From assembly GCF_040802235.1 (NCBI RefSeq), contig NC_133161.1, positions 108,331,001 through 108,395,000 of the forward strand: a stretch of DNA of 64,000 nucleotides. Reading direction: 5' to 3'. A program made the position numbers and the translations under genes. Below the pieces are notes generated by a model. The model was not told where the DNA came from. It searched no databases and worked only from the letters and a program-made list of their open reading frames with translations. Numbering within the stretch: the stretch's first letter is position 1; each line of letters begins with the position of its first letter. Of this stretch, positions 1 to 10,072 are shown in pieces. This stretch comes from Manis javanica (Eukaryota; Chordata; Mammalia; Pholidota; Manidae).

Positions 1-1426
1 CTCCATCTTTAATCCTCTCCTGTATTTATTCTGTCTTGTTAGCTCTTTAAGCATCTCTAAAACAGTTGTTTTAAAGCCTTTGCCTAATTCACCCAACATC
101 TGGTCTTTCTCAGGGACTGTATCTGTTCATTTTTATTCCTTGGTAAGGGCCACACCTTTCTGACTCTATTGTGATTTTGCTGAGAAGTGAACATTTGATT
201 CTTATCATGTAGTGACTGTAGAGACCAGATTCTCCCCCTTCCTCAGTGTTTGCATTTTTAAAAAAATAATTGTTGCTGGTGACCTTGTCCTGGAGATCAG
301 CATTCCGCATGAAGTTAAGAGTCTTAGCAGATCATTTCTGAGCCTGTACCTTTCCCTGGGCATGTGTAGTGACTGGCTAAATTCTCCTGTATTTGTGGTT
401 GCTTTTGAATGTCCTAGCAATGTATAAGATGTACAGCTCCAAAAAGGAGAAAAAATAAATCACATGCTTGCTCTTTAGATCTCTTGGAAGTCACTTTAGC
501 ACCAGGTGGCGGAGATTAGTTGGTCTGACTCTGATCCACACTGCTGAGATCAAGAGCAGCAATCAATGATCAGATCACTGATCCCTGCTTTTTAGGGGAT
601 GGGGACCTTATAGCCTTCCCGGGTTCTGTATGCTTTGTGCAAACTGCTCCTGGAATATGGGCATGGCTGCCTGCATCAGACCTGGGGGCTAGTCACCACC
701 ATGCTTACAGGATTGAAACTAACCACAAATGCTAGCCAGGCCTTTCTCTTCAAGCCCTTAGCAGACCCCAGATTTCCAAATAGTTGCATCAGACAGATTT
801 TGCCTATTGTGTGCAGTTGTGTCCACGTGGGGAGAGGGATTCCTGATGCTCCCTTCTCCATCTTCCCTGATGTCACTCTGAGGTTTTATGTGTTAGAACA
901 GAATAGGCTGTGAAGATGTCTGGCACATGGCCTTGAGGCTGTGCACACAGATGTTTACATGTGCACACACATGTGGACTGTGGTCACAAACCAGCTTGTT
1001 AGACTGTGGCTGTGCCAAACTAGGGATGATAGGAAGGGGTAAAAATATGTGTATGTGCATGTTTGTGTGTGTTACAGTGTGTTGATGTAGGGTAGAGTGT
1101 GTTACTCTGTGCTTGTACCCACCTGAATGTATTCTGTGCATGTAGTTGTGATTATATCTAGATTTGTGTACCTGGGAGCCAAGACCTTTGTGGATCCACC
1201 TCCGACAGTGTACCCCTTCAATGGAGCTATACATGTGTGAGCACATGCCTCTGTGAGCATGCACCTGTGTGAGCGTAAGCCTCCATGAGCCTGTATGTAT
1301 GTGTACCTGTGTGCATGTGTGTGTGCCTGTGTGTCCCTCTGTGAGAGTGTACATCTCTGAGCATGAGATGGAGTGAGCCCCTTGGTTATATCTGGTCCCG
1401 GCCTCACAGATTGTCCTCTGTTCTAG
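1..1426 (+). other. NPC1L1: NPC1L1 intron (5' end outside window)
   Basis: No exon is supported here. The stretch ends in a pyrimidine-rich acceptor and AG immediately before the first recognisable NPC1L1 exon at 1427. Apart from the TG-rich block at about 1040-1360 I see only unique-looking intronic DNA and possible old repeat debris. Short open frames in it have no recognisable protein similarity. Confidence 0.75.
1040..1360. repeat. TG-rich degenerate simple repeat
   Basis: A run dominated by imperfect TGTG, TGTGCATG and GTGAGCATG words, with CTGTGAGC and CTGTGTG units near its right end. It is a decayed microsatellite or minisatellite inside an NPC1L1 intron. The reverse-strand open frame rich in His and Thr is a by-product of the CA/TG composition and not a gene. 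Confidence 0.7.
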
Positions 1427-1617
1427 GACTCATACCTGCTGGACTATTTCATCTTTCTGAACCGTTACTTTGAGGTGGGGGCCCCAGTGTACTTTGTCAC
1501 CACTGGGGGCTACAACTTCTCCAGTGAGGTGGGTATGAATGCCATCTGCTCCAGTGCAGGCTGTGACAGCTTCTCTTTAACCCAGAAGATCCAGTATGCC
1601 ACCGAGTTCCCCGACCA
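1427..1617 (+). CDS. NPC1L1: NPC1L1 coding exon A of window
   Basis: The exon opens with DSYLLDYF and ends at TEFPD plus two bases of a Gln codon (ca|g), with donor GTGAGT. It encodes lumenal sequence with the motif NFSS (an N-glycosylation site) and paired Cys residues. Length 191 nt; the preceding AG is at 1425-1426. Confidence 0.95.
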
Positions 1618-4600
1618 GTGAGTAGCCTGGCCCACCCCTATCTGTGCCCACTGTCCCCCTCCAGTCTCTGATTCTTGCCTCCCTGTCTCCACCCTGTTGC
1701 TCCATATGTGCACTCAAGCCCCTCCTGAGCTGTGCCATGCTGAGCACAGGGCTGCTCCTGGGGATGGGGAAGGTGTGTCTGGGGAGACCCAGTGTGGGGG
1801 CTGGGCCATGGGATGGACCCACTGCCGGCTCACTCAGTCCTGCCCCTGACCTCCTCTTGCTGACCCCCAGGTCTTACCTGGCCATTCCTGCCTCCTCGTG
1901 GGTGGATGACTTCATTGACTGGCTGACCCCATCCTCCTGCTGCCGCTTATATGCCTTTGGTGCCAATAAAGACCAGTTCTGCCCCTCGACTGTCAGTGAG
2001 TATGGGGTCTCTGAGGGCTCACAGCTCAGCATAGCTTGGGGAAACTCAGGCAAGAGAATGGAGAGGACTGTCGAAGCTCCTTTAGCCTTCTCCACCCTCC
2101 TGCAGGGTCAGTAGTGCAGACTCCCAGCTGGACCACAGGGTATGCGTGCGCTCATGCACACCCTGCCCGCCCTGCCCGAGGTGTGCTCATGCTGAGCACA
2201 ATGGCTGCCCCTGGGTGGGTGAGGGAGCACATGGCTGCTCCCATGGGTGGGAACGGGGAGCACATGGCTATTCCAGGGGGTAGGGATGAGGATCACATGG
2301 CTGCTCCTGGCAGTGGGGGAATACACACCTGTTCCCAGGGGTTGGGGGGAGCACACGGCTGTTCCTGGGGAGGTGTGAGGGAGCCAGGAGAGAGAGCTGC
2401 TGCTGTGAGGGTGAAGCAGGAGGCTGTTTCTTCCCCACAGGCTGCCCTTCCTTACTGCCTACAGGTACAGCACTTAATCTGGGGACAAATCAAATCTCTC
2501 TGTGGTGGGGCAGGAGTGATGGGGCTGTGATAAGGATGGTCAGAAGCGGGCAGAGCTGGGCTGCCTGAGGGCTTCTCTGCTTGTAGACTCTGTGGCCTGC
2601 CTGAAGAACTGCATGAGCTTCACCTTGGGCCCTGTACGGCCATCAGTGCAGCAGTTCCACAAGTACCTGCCCTGGTTCCTCAACGACCCACCTAACATCA
2701 AATGTCCCAAAGGGTAGGCAGGGGGAGCGTCCACTGGGGATCACAGTGTGAGTGCCGATTGGCAGAGCTGGTGTGGGGCCTCTGGCAGCGCAGCCCTCAG
2801 CTAAGCCTTGTCTTGGCCTTCCCACAGGGGCCTGGCAGCATACAGCACCTCTGTGAACTTGGGCCCTGACGGCCAGATTTTAGGTAAGCAGAGCCACACC
2901 TGGAGGGGTGGATGAGGGCCAGTGCTCCAGGCCTGTGAGCCAAAGAGAGCAACTCTTAGTCTACCATCATCTCTCCTCCCTCCTTCTTGGGGGGACTTCT
3001 AACCACCCTGGTCTGTTCCCAGAGGTCTTGCTGCCCTGCCCCACATCTTTAGACTTCATCCTTGACCATCTGCCCCACCACCCTGCCATCAAGGTCAGCA
3101 TGACATTCATGGAATCTTCCAGGGTCGACACTGCACTTGGGAGCCACACACAGACCTTTCTCTAACACACACAGACCCACGTGGGTGTGGGCGGTGGAAG
3201 CTGGCAGAGTGAGAGACTTATCCTCAACCGAACGCCACCCTGGACCTCAGTTCTGTGACAGAACTGTCTCCCTTCTTCTGGTCCTTTCCTGTAGGAATAT
3301 GCTTGTTGGGAAAGCAATTAATTTTAAACCTCCAGCACATGTTTTGAAAACATACAGAGCAGAGTGTGGGCTCACGCCCTAGAGGTGGGTCCAGGACCTG
3401 GGTCTCACACAGGTTGGGACCTGCTGCAGTGTGCAGGGCTGGTGCATGACCAAAACTCAAGGTGCCTTGCTCCAAACTTAGTAAGAATTCCAAAATGGGC
3501 GGCGGCAGAGCCCTGGCCCAGCTGGGTGCAATCCCTCGGGGACTGAAGTCCTGGGAATGGGCTCTGACCGTTGCCCTTCCTCTCTGGGCCCTGGCTGGTC
3601 CAGCCTCACGGTTCATGGCTTACCACAAGCCCCTGAAGAACTCGCAGGATTACACGGAGGCTCTGCGAGCAGCTCGTGCGCTGGCAGCCAACATCACTGC
3701 TCACCTGCGGAAGGTGCCAGGCACTGACCCGGCCTTCAAGGTTTTCCCTTACACGTGAGGCCCTGGGTGGTGGGGCCACAGGGAGGTAGGCTGGGGAGGC
3801 CTGTGGGGTGAGGATGGGCTCTGGCCACAGTTGTTCCCGGCAGCTGGTGCCCTGGGCCTTTCTGAGATGGGTGCAGGAGGCTGGCAGTCCCGAGTGGTAA
3901 TGGCTTTCTGCGACCTGCAGGATCACCAATGTGTTTTACGAGCAGTACCTGACTGTGGCCCCTGAAGGCCTCTTTACGCTCAGCCTCTGCCTGGTGCCCA
4001 CCTTTGCCGTCTGCTACCTTCTCCTGGGCATGGACCTCCACTCTGGCCTCCTCAACCTGCTCTCCATCATCATGATCCTCGTGGACACAGTGGGCTTCAT
4101 GGCCCTGGGGGGTATCAGCTACAATGCCGTGTCCCTCATCAACCTGGTCACGGTAACCCACTTACGTGGGGCTCCAGGGCACTGGCCTCATCAGACCCTT
4201 CATGTTCCTCCTAGAGTCTGGGTGTCCTTTCCTCTTAGCTGAAGCTCCCCTCTGCCAACAGGCAGTGGGCATTTCTGTGGAGTTTGTGTCTCACATCACC
4301 CACTCCTTTGCCATCAGCACCAAGCCCACCCGACTAGAGAGGGCTACAGAGGCCACTGTCTCCATGGGCAGTGCGGTGAGTGGGTGGGCCACTGCATGCA
4401 GCCCTGAGCTGGTGCCCTGTGCCGGCCTGATTCACACCTCTGCCCCCCAGGTGTTTGCCGGTGTGGCCATGACGAACCTGCCTGGCATCCTCGTGCTGGG
4501 CCTAGCGAAGGCCCAGCTTATCCAGATCTTCTTCTTCCGCCTGAACCTCCTCATCACCGGGCTGGGCCTGCTTCACGGCTTGGTCTTCCTGCCAGTCATC

Positions 4601-6184
4601 CTCAGCTACCTGGGTGAGTGCCCAGCCCCTCCCACATGGCCAGACCAGGCCTGGTCTGTAAGTGCCTGGTTGCCTCTGGGGTTCATAGCCACAGGCACAG
4701 CCCGAGGAGGTGCATGGCCGTCCCAGGTCAGCTCCTGCTCAGACTGAGCACATGCTGCTTCTGGGTTTGGAAGCTGCAGCTTCTCTGTTAACATGTGCAA
4801 GCATCTTTCTTTGTCAGGAGATGCATCTCAAACATTCATGCTGCTGAACTCTTAATTGTGATCTTCAAGAAGTATGTCACAGTGAGGTGATGCTTGTGAG
4901 CACAGATGGGGACACACAAACATTTCAGAGTAACACTTGTCTCTCTGTCCTTGAGGCACTCTGAAATTTTCTTTTCTATTCCACTATTGATTTTTAAGAT
5001 GCTGGGGGTAGCCTCAGAATTGACTTCATGAGTTATTAATGGGTGGCGACTTGCTGTTTGGAGTTGTGTGGATTGACCATTACCCTGCAGCCAGCTCCCG
5101 GCTGCAGCACACTGCATTATTTCTGACTCTCTGCCTATGCCTCCAGCACTGTGATAACCAGCCTTGTGCCTCTGACCTCATCCTTCAGTATTTCCTGAGA
5201 CAAAGTCCAGTGGTTAGCGCACTCTGGAAAGTGGTGCCATCAAAGCCTCTCCCAGCAACAGCCCATTGCTGTTTCCTCACTGTTGACACCAAGACCCCAG
5301 GATGAGGTGTCGCCTCCTCTCAGGGTGGGCAGGCCGGGAGCAGGTCAATTCTGCTCCCCCCCAATAACAGTGGTGATTGTAGAGAAATGTTCTGGAAGGG
5401 TGTTTGTGCCCAGTGCGTGTACCTGCTCCTTTTCACACCCCTAGGGTGGGTGATTTTTCCATCTGCATTTCACAGATGAGGCAACTGAGCCTGTGCCAGG
5501 CTGAGCTGGTCTAATGTGTCAGGCTGGAGCCCACGCAGCTCTGGTGTCCCTGCTCATGTCCCCATAGTCTTGTAGGAACTTCCTAACCCTCTTGGAAGAG
5601 GGAGTATGTGTGTGTGGTGGTGGGTGGGATGGATGAGGGGATAAGGAGGAGCAGCTCCCCGAGGTTCTGTGTCAGGGAGGGAGAAGGAGCCCACAGGCCT
5701 GCCTCCTGTGCACGGCCAGGACCCAGTGCCCTGAGACCCCTCCCTGCCCTCCATTTGTCAACAGACTGAGGAGCCATGTCCTCAGCAAGGAGGGCATGTG
5801 CTGGATGTTAGCATGTGGTGCTCTAGGAAGGAAGAGGGTAGGCAGTGGCTGTGGGGCTGCTGGGCTTCCCTGCAAGAGCAGGTGGGGCCTGTTCTGGGAA
5901 GCAGATGGGGGAGGATAGCAGCTGAGCCGGCACTGGTGCCTTTGGGCCAGAGAGAACCTGTGCAGAGCAGTGACGAGGCACTGGCAGGGCTTGGTCCTTC
6001 TGTCTTTACCTCCCCCCGCTGGCTGCACGCCTTTCTTTCTGCAGGGCCCGATGTCAATGCAGCTCTAGTGCTGGAGCAGAAGTGGGAGGCGGAGGAGGTA
6101 GCAGTGGTGGCCAGAAGAGCCTCCTGCCCAAAGCGCCTGGCCCCCATGAGCTCAGCCAACCACTCACATCAATGGCAGTTTTGA
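1427..6184 (+). CDS. NPC1L1: NPC1L1, C-terminal nine coding exons (partial gene)
   Basis: NPC1-like intracellular cholesterol transporter 1, a polytopic protein of enterocyte and hepatocyte membranes that takes up sterol from gut lumen or bile and is internalised with it. Coding exons: 1427-1617, 1871-1995, 2587-2713, 2828-2883, 3604-3754, 3921-4152, 4262-4375, 4451-4613, 6045-6184 (1299 nt, 432 residues plus stop). Every internal junction is GT/AG and codon phase is kept throughout. The joined protein is closely similar to human NPC1L1 from the third lumenal domain to the C-terminus: a Cys-rich lumenal part (exons 1-5), then the last membrane helices (exons 6-8) and a cytosolic tail (exon 9). 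The N-terminal sterol-binding and sterol-sensing domains lie outside the window. Oddity: the tail is shifted in frame and about 20 residues shorter than in human, and QKR reads QKW. The paralogue NPC1 is excluded by residue-level match to NPC1L1. Confidence 0.95.
1871..1995 (+). CDS. NPC1L1: NPC1L1 coding exon B of window
   Basis: This exon completes the split Gln codon and reads SYLAIPASSWVDDF, then a Cys-Cys pair (SSCCRLY) and FCPSTV. Donor GTGAGT follows. Length 125 nt. It encodes a conserved part of the Cys-rich lumenal domain 3 shared with NPC1. Confidence 0.95.
1996..2586 (+). other. NPC1L1: NPC1L1 intron with minisatellite
   Basis: Intron between exons B and C. About 2150-2400 is a G-rich tandem array (listed separately); the rest is ordinary intronic DNA with a good acceptor (TTGTAG) before 2587. 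Confidence 0.85.
2195..2375 (+). repeat. Minisatellite with GAGCACATGGCTGCTCC-like units
   Basis: At least five imperfect units of roughly 32-42 bp, each holding a variant of CACATGGCTGCTCC followed by a GGGTGGG-like spacer (near 2200, 2227, 2263, 2297 and 2350). Units differ by several substitutions, so the array is not freshly expanded. It lies wholly within the intron. Confidence 0.75.
2587..2713 (+). CDS. NPC1L1: NPC1L1 coding exon C of window
   Basis: Encodes VACLKNCM through WFLNDPPNIKCPK, still in the Cys-rich lumenal domain. The split Gly codon (gg|g) at its 3' end is completed by the next exon. Length 127 nt; donor GTAGGC. Confidence 0.95.
2828..2883 (+). CDS. NPC1L1: NPC1L1 coding exon D of window
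   Basis: A short 56-nt exon reading GLAAYSTSVNLGPDGQIL, flanked by a CCCACAG acceptor and a GTAAGC donor. The split Ala codon is finished by the next exon at 3604. Confidence 0.93.
2884..3603 (+). other. NPC1L1: NPC1L1 intron
   Basis: Intron of 720 bp between exons D and E. I see no further exon, RNA gene or named repeat in it. Confidence 0.85.
3604..3754 (+). CDS. NPC1L1: NPC1L1 coding exon E of window
   Basis: Encodes SRFMAYHKPLKNSQDY through DPAFKVFPYT, the membrane-proximal end of the lumenal domain. Length 151 nt, split codons at both ends, donor GTGAGG. Confidence 0.95.
3921..4152 (+). CDS. NPC1L1: NPC1L1 coding exon F of window (membrane helices)
   Basis: Encodes ITNVFYEQYLT, then two hydrophobic segments: one around LFTLSLCLVPTFAV and a second around LLNLLSIIMILVDTVGFMAL. 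It ends in phase 0 at NLVT. These are membrane helices of the C-terminal transmembrane bundle. Length 232 nt; donor GTAACC. Confidence 0.95.
4262..4375 (+). CDS. NPC1L1: NPC1L1 coding exon G of window
   Basis: A 38-codon exon reading AVGISVEFVSHITHSFAIST through TVSMGSA. Both splice junctions are phase 0. The sequence is strongly conserved across the NPC1/Patched superfamily. Confidence 0.95.
4451..4613 (+). CDS. NPC1L1: NPC1L1 coding exon H of window (last helices)
   Basis: Reads VFAGVAMTNLPGILVLGLAK, then IQIFFFRLNLLITGLGLLHG and LVFLPVILSYL: the last two transmembrane helices. It ends after the first base of a Gly codon, with donor GTGAGT. Length 163 nt. Confidence 0.95.
4614..6044 (+). 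other. NPC1L1: NPC1L1 last intron
   Basis: A 1.43-kb intron ending in a pyrimidine-rich tract and GCAG before 6045. It contains a MIR-like fragment near 5440-5560; I see no exon inside it. Confidence 0.85.
5440..5560 (+). repeat. MIR SINE fragment
   Basis: The word TTTCACAGATGAGGCAACTGAG is diagnostic for the MIR core, and the following text fits the diverged MIR 3' half. Ends are approximate. Confidence 0.6.
6045..6184 (+). CDS. NPC1L1: NPC1L1 terminal coding exon, frameshifted tail
   Basis: Completes the Gly codon and reads PDVNAALVLEQKWEAEE, then ends NHSHQWQF and TGA (6182-6184). Human NPC1L1 has QKR where this has QKW, and continues through a YVNxxF motif to a longer tail (from memory). 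In the alternative frame the DNA near 6168-6184 reads INGSFEY, resembling the human VNHSFEG stretch, and stays open to a TAA near 6250. This suggests a net two-base loss between about 6155 and 6170 that shifted the frame and removed the last roughly 20-25 residues. The exon and its acceptor are clear; whether the shift is real or a sequencing error cannot be settled here. Confidence 0.88.
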
Positions 6185-7280
6185 GTACCCTGCTGGGAGC
6201 CACCATGCTGGCAGGGCTGGCTCCTGGTCTCACAGTGAGCAGGGGATCTAATGAGTCAAAGGCCCTGTCCAGGCTTAATGCCCTGACTCCAGGGGCCACT
6301 TGGGTTTCCCTGTGGGGTGACCCATCCTCCCACTGAGTGCCTGGGGTAGTTGCCAGGGAGTGGCCAAAACAGGCCACCCTCTGGCCAGCAGATGGCACTC
6401 ATAAGGACACAGGACTGTGAAGGATGTGGCCTGCAATTCATAGCTGTAACCTGTTCCTGATCTGTATCTTGAACTTGTCATGTGATCTCACATGAGTTTT
6501 TAAACTTTAATTCCATATGTGTGTATGTACACAACATGTGGTGTTATTGCAGTTTAAATGTTTCATAAATACTGTACTTGAAGTACTCTTTGACAATGAG
6601 GTTTTTTTCACACCACATGCATCTGAGACTCATTCGTGTTGGTAGAGATCTAGTCCAGCCACATGGTTTCATCCATCCCCCACCAGTGGCAATCAGATTG
6701 CTCCCAGTTGTTTTTCTACTACAGGCCTGTAATCACTTATCTGGAACCCCAAAATCCAAAGGCTCTGAAAATCTAATTTATCTTTTTTTCCTTTTTAAGT
6801 TTGGGACAAAGCCATTTGGTTGCAAAAACTGACCAAACAGGATGTATCTGTTTTACTCTATAAATATTAACACTCTTCATCCTGCTCAGTGTGAACAGTC
6901 ATGTTATTTCATGCATTGAGTGTGATTCTGGGTGGCTGTCCCAGGCCCCAATGGGTTCTAATATCTGAAGTAGTTGTAAACATCAAATAACCTTTCTAAA
7001 AAAATGTTCTAAATTCTGAAACTCACCCCACTTATGGAATTTTGGGTGCAGAACCTGACCTGCATGAACAAGCACATTTGCTTGTCTCCTTGTGTGTGGG
7101 AGAGCTGCCTGGAAGTGGTCCATTGTGGACGTCCTGGGTGCAGATGGTGGCCTCCCTGGAGCAGCTGCCCTCTCCATCCCCACTAGCACTGGATGACCAT
7201 CTCTACCTGTACAAATGTCAGTACCTGCATTTGGGGACAGGGGATATAATTATGGATGATTATCACTTAAAAAAATTTTT
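6185..7280 (+). other. NPC1L1 3' UTR and downstream DNA
   Basis: This must include the NPC1L1 3' UTR. I did not find a canonical AATAAA that I would assign as the polyadenylation signal. A stretch near 6720-6790 looks like an old interspersed repeat that I cannot name. Confidence 0.5.
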
Positions 7281-7284
7281 TTAA

Positions 7285-8420
7285 AAAGAAAACTTCATTG
7301 TACTGTAATTTGACTTACAGAAAAATTGCAAAGATAGTACAGAGTTCCTGCATGCCCCACACCCAGTCACCCTGTTAGCTTCTTGCATTAGTATGGCACA
7401 TTCATCAGCGTGCAGTGGATGAACCCATACTGGTGATTATTGCTAACTAATAACACTTTATTCAGATGTTCTTACTTCCTACCTAGTGGCCTTTTCTGTT
7501 CCAGGACCCCATCAGGAGAGTACATACTCAGTTATATCTACTTAGGCTCTTGGCTGCAGTTTGCCAGACTTTCCTTGTTTGATGACTTTGACAGTTTTGA
7601 GGACCCTCTAAAGGGGTTTGTCTGGTGTTTTTCTCCTGATTGAACTGGAGTGATGGCCTTTGGGGAGGGACACCAGAGGGAGAACACCATTCTCAGCACA
7701 TCATACCAAGGGTGCACGCTACAGCCCCAACTCTTCCCTGCTGATAGTTACCCTACCTGCCTAGCCGAGGTCTTGAAGCATTTCCTCTGTAGTTTCTGTT
7801 TCCCCCTTTCCATGCTGTGCTCTTTGAAGGAAGTCACTATGCACAACCCACACTTAAAGAGTAGGGAGTTGTCTTCCACCTCCAGTAGGGCGGAGTATTT
7901 ACATCAATTATTTGGAATTTTTCTGAACAGGAAGGATAGTCTATTCCCTCCACTTATTTATTTATGTGATATATATATGTGTATCAGTATGGGCTCATGG
8001 ACATTCATTTTGTACCTTGGGTTCTAATATTCTATTACTTTATTGTTTTGCTCAAATTGTCCCAGCTGTGGCCAGTGGGAGCTTTTTGAGTTGGCTCCTG
8101 TGTCCCTTTGTCATACTCCCATCATGGAGGATTTTTTCCTTTTCTAGCACTTCCTTACTTTCTGGCTCTACAAGACGGTCTGAGCGCACCTTCTAATGCA
8201 GTCATGGGACCTGCCATTGCTCCAAGGAGTCCTGGCCCTTCACTGGAAATGGGATCAGAAACCAGGGTCTGGGGCTTCATGCACATGTTGCTTTGGGGCC
8301 TCTCACCTGAGAGACCAGGGGAGTATATGTATGTATACTGACCAAGGTATGCATGCATTTCTATAAGTATCTCTGCACGAACCACCTTACTTATAAGGTT
8401 AAAACACAAGTTTGTGCTGA
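7285..8420. repeat. Ancient L1 (L1M class) 3' fragment
   Basis: Contains phrases typical of old mammalian L1 3' ends, such as ATTGCAAAGATAGTACAGAG near 7324, CCTTGTTTGATGACTTTGAC near 7573 and CCTGTGTCCCTTTGTCATAC near 8097. It is highly diverged and has no open frame. Family and ends are approximate. Confidence 0.6.
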
Positions 8421-9179
8421 TGCCTCGAGCTCTAATCCATTACCACAAGGATCGTTCTAGACTCCTTTGCTTATCTGTAACCTTTATTAATTGTTCGTAT
8501 GAGTACCTTCAGAAATGATAACCCAAATTGCCAGGTGAAACATTTAGAACAAGGAGTCTGAATGCAGCAACCTTTCACCTTTGGTCTTCCTGACACCATT
8601 AGTTCCCAAGTTTCTCAGGTCAGCATCTTTTTCTCCACCCTTCAGTGAGGCTGTCCATAAATTTGTAACAAATTATTTTGAAACATTCAGCATTCCACAC
8701 TGGTGTTACAAAATAATATGTGTAAAAGATTCAAAGTGCAGGCGACCAACGGATATGTGACAAGTTGACATTGTGTCAGATATTCTATACTGCAACTAAC
8801 CTTTAAGAACTTCCACCTGTCCAATTTTGGTGTGATTTCAAACAATGCACACGTGTATTTGCAAAGAGGATTAAGGTACTCCTCCCATTCCCGACAGCAC
8901 CTGTGCACAGCAGCTTTTTCATTGAGAGCACAGTGCAGTGTAGCGGACGGGGCAGGTTGAGTCCTGCTGGCTTTGATGAAGACGGACGTTAAAGATATGC
9001 AAATATACAAAACCACTCTTCTCACAAACTTGTTTTGAAGACCATTAGTTCCTTAAAAATGTTAACATGTAATGTGATTTTTACGGTTCATCAGAAGTAA
9101 ATACTTAAGAGGTTTTTCAGTTTTAATTTCTAACGTGGTAACTATTGATAAGCATGACATAAACAAGCTCCTCAGCGTC
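8421..9179 (+). other. Intergenic DNA upstream of NUDCD3 promoter
   Basis: Mostly AT-rich unique-looking DNA. The one notable element is a 79-bp segment (9008-9086) that recurs almost exactly in NUDCD3 intron 1. No gene is supported. Confidence 0.6.
9008..9086 (+). repeat. Duplicated segment A, copy 1 (79 bp)
   Basis: Matches 10530-10608 at 78 of 79 positions by eye (A at 9077 versus C at 10599), without indels, in the same orientation. Outside these limits the sequences diverge at once. It is not a repeat family I recognise. See copy 2. Confidence 0.9.
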
Positions 9180-9187
9180 TATAAAAA
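9180..9187 (+). promoter_or_regulatory. Possible TATA box at left edge of CpG island
   Basis: TATAAAAA immediately precedes the abrupt switch from AT-rich to CpG-rich DNA. Its distance from the NUDCD3 ATG (about 950 bp) makes it a doubtful NUDCD3 promoter element. It could serve an unannotated upstream transcript. Confidence 0.2.
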
Positions 9188-9673
9188 CGGGCCCTAAGAA
9201 CCAAGAGCCCCAGAACCGCCGCGCGGGACGCCCCTGGTTTCACGGCTGTCCCGCGGCTCGCCGTGGGCCACGGGCGCGCAGACGCCGGGCACGCCATGCC
9301 CTGGAAAGCACCCCTCGGTCGGCCGCCAGCCGGCTGCGCCCCCAACCTCACGCTTTCTTCCCGTTTGCAGACACCCGGTCCCCCGCGCTCCTCACCAGCG
9401 TCCCCAGGCCGCGACCGGGTCTGCGGGGAGTCTTCTCGCGCGCTCGAGGCCTTGACCTTTCCACGATTGCCCTTGGCCTACGCCGAAGCCGCGTGGATGC
9501 CCCGTGTACGCATTTGCGCAGTGCGCCGCATCGCAGGGTCGGGGCGCTCCGCTAGGCGTCTGCGTGTGCGCTTACGGCTCTCCTCCACGCCGTCCCCGCG
9601 CGTCCCTGCTGGCTGCTGCACACGGGACACCTCCCGCAGGCAGCTCGGGCCTGGAGACCACGTGATGGCGCCG

Positions 9674-9682
9674 GGCCGTGGG
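9674..9682 (+). repeat. 9-bp direct repeat left of 127-bp insert
   Basis: GGCCGTGGG occurs here and again at 9810-9818, bracketing the inserted copy of segment B. It looks like a target-site duplication. Confidence 0.75.
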
Positions 9683-9809
9683 ATCTCTCCATAGTTCTCT
9701 CGCACTTTTCCGATTTACAAAGGGCTCTCCTGCTGAAGTTGCAGGCTTGTAGGGTATTACTTCCTCTGTGCATGAAGAAAGAAAAGATTAGGTAAATTAG
9801 TTCAACCGT
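9683..9809 (+). repeat. Duplicated segment B, copy 1 (127 bp insert in promoter)
   Basis: Identical over all 127 bases to 11086-11212. The downstream copy spans the 5' junction of a L1 insertion (last 110 bp of pre-insertion DNA plus the first 17 bp of L1), so this upstream copy must be derived from the downstream one after that L1 arrived. It is AT-richer than the CpG island around it and is flanked by GGCCGTGGG on both sides. Confidence 0.9.
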
Positions 9810-9843
9810 GGCCGTGGGCAGACGCGCCCTTTCGCCCGTTTCC

Positions 9844-9855
9844 AACATGGCCGCC
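9844..9855 (+). promoter_or_regulatory. YY1-like site AACATGGCCGCC
   Basis: An exact match to the extended YY1 core (AANATGGCCGCC), common in CpG-island promoters, about 290 bp upstream of the NUDCD3 start codon. Confidence 0.5.
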
Positions 9856-10072
9856 AGGCGTCAGCAGCCTCGCCGCCCTGGGCCTGCTTGCGCCTAGGAG
9901 CCACTTCGGGGTTCGCGAGGGCTGCTTAGCGGGGCCGCCCCTGGAAGCCGGCGGGGCGGCACCCGCAACAAGGCCGCCCTAGCTCAGTCTTGCCCAGCCC
10001 GGCCGTGGGGCCGAAAGAACGCGGACCAGAAATTTTGCGGTACGCCTGTAGCGGGGCCATTACAGCCGTGCT

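Noticed and set aside
893-1354. 153-residue His/Thr-rich reverse-strand frame
   Set aside because: It is produced by the TG/CA-rich simple repeat opposite an NPC1L1 intron, with no protein family resemblance.
1644-2114. 156-residue continuous plus-strand frame over NPC1L1 exon B
   Set aside because: Only 1871-1995 matches NPC1L1; the rest is intron read through by chance and is bounded by good splice sites.
9500-9530. NRF1 site at TTGCGCAGTGCGCC
   Set aside because: Spacing between the two half-sites is one base too long for the canonical site; not listed as a feature.
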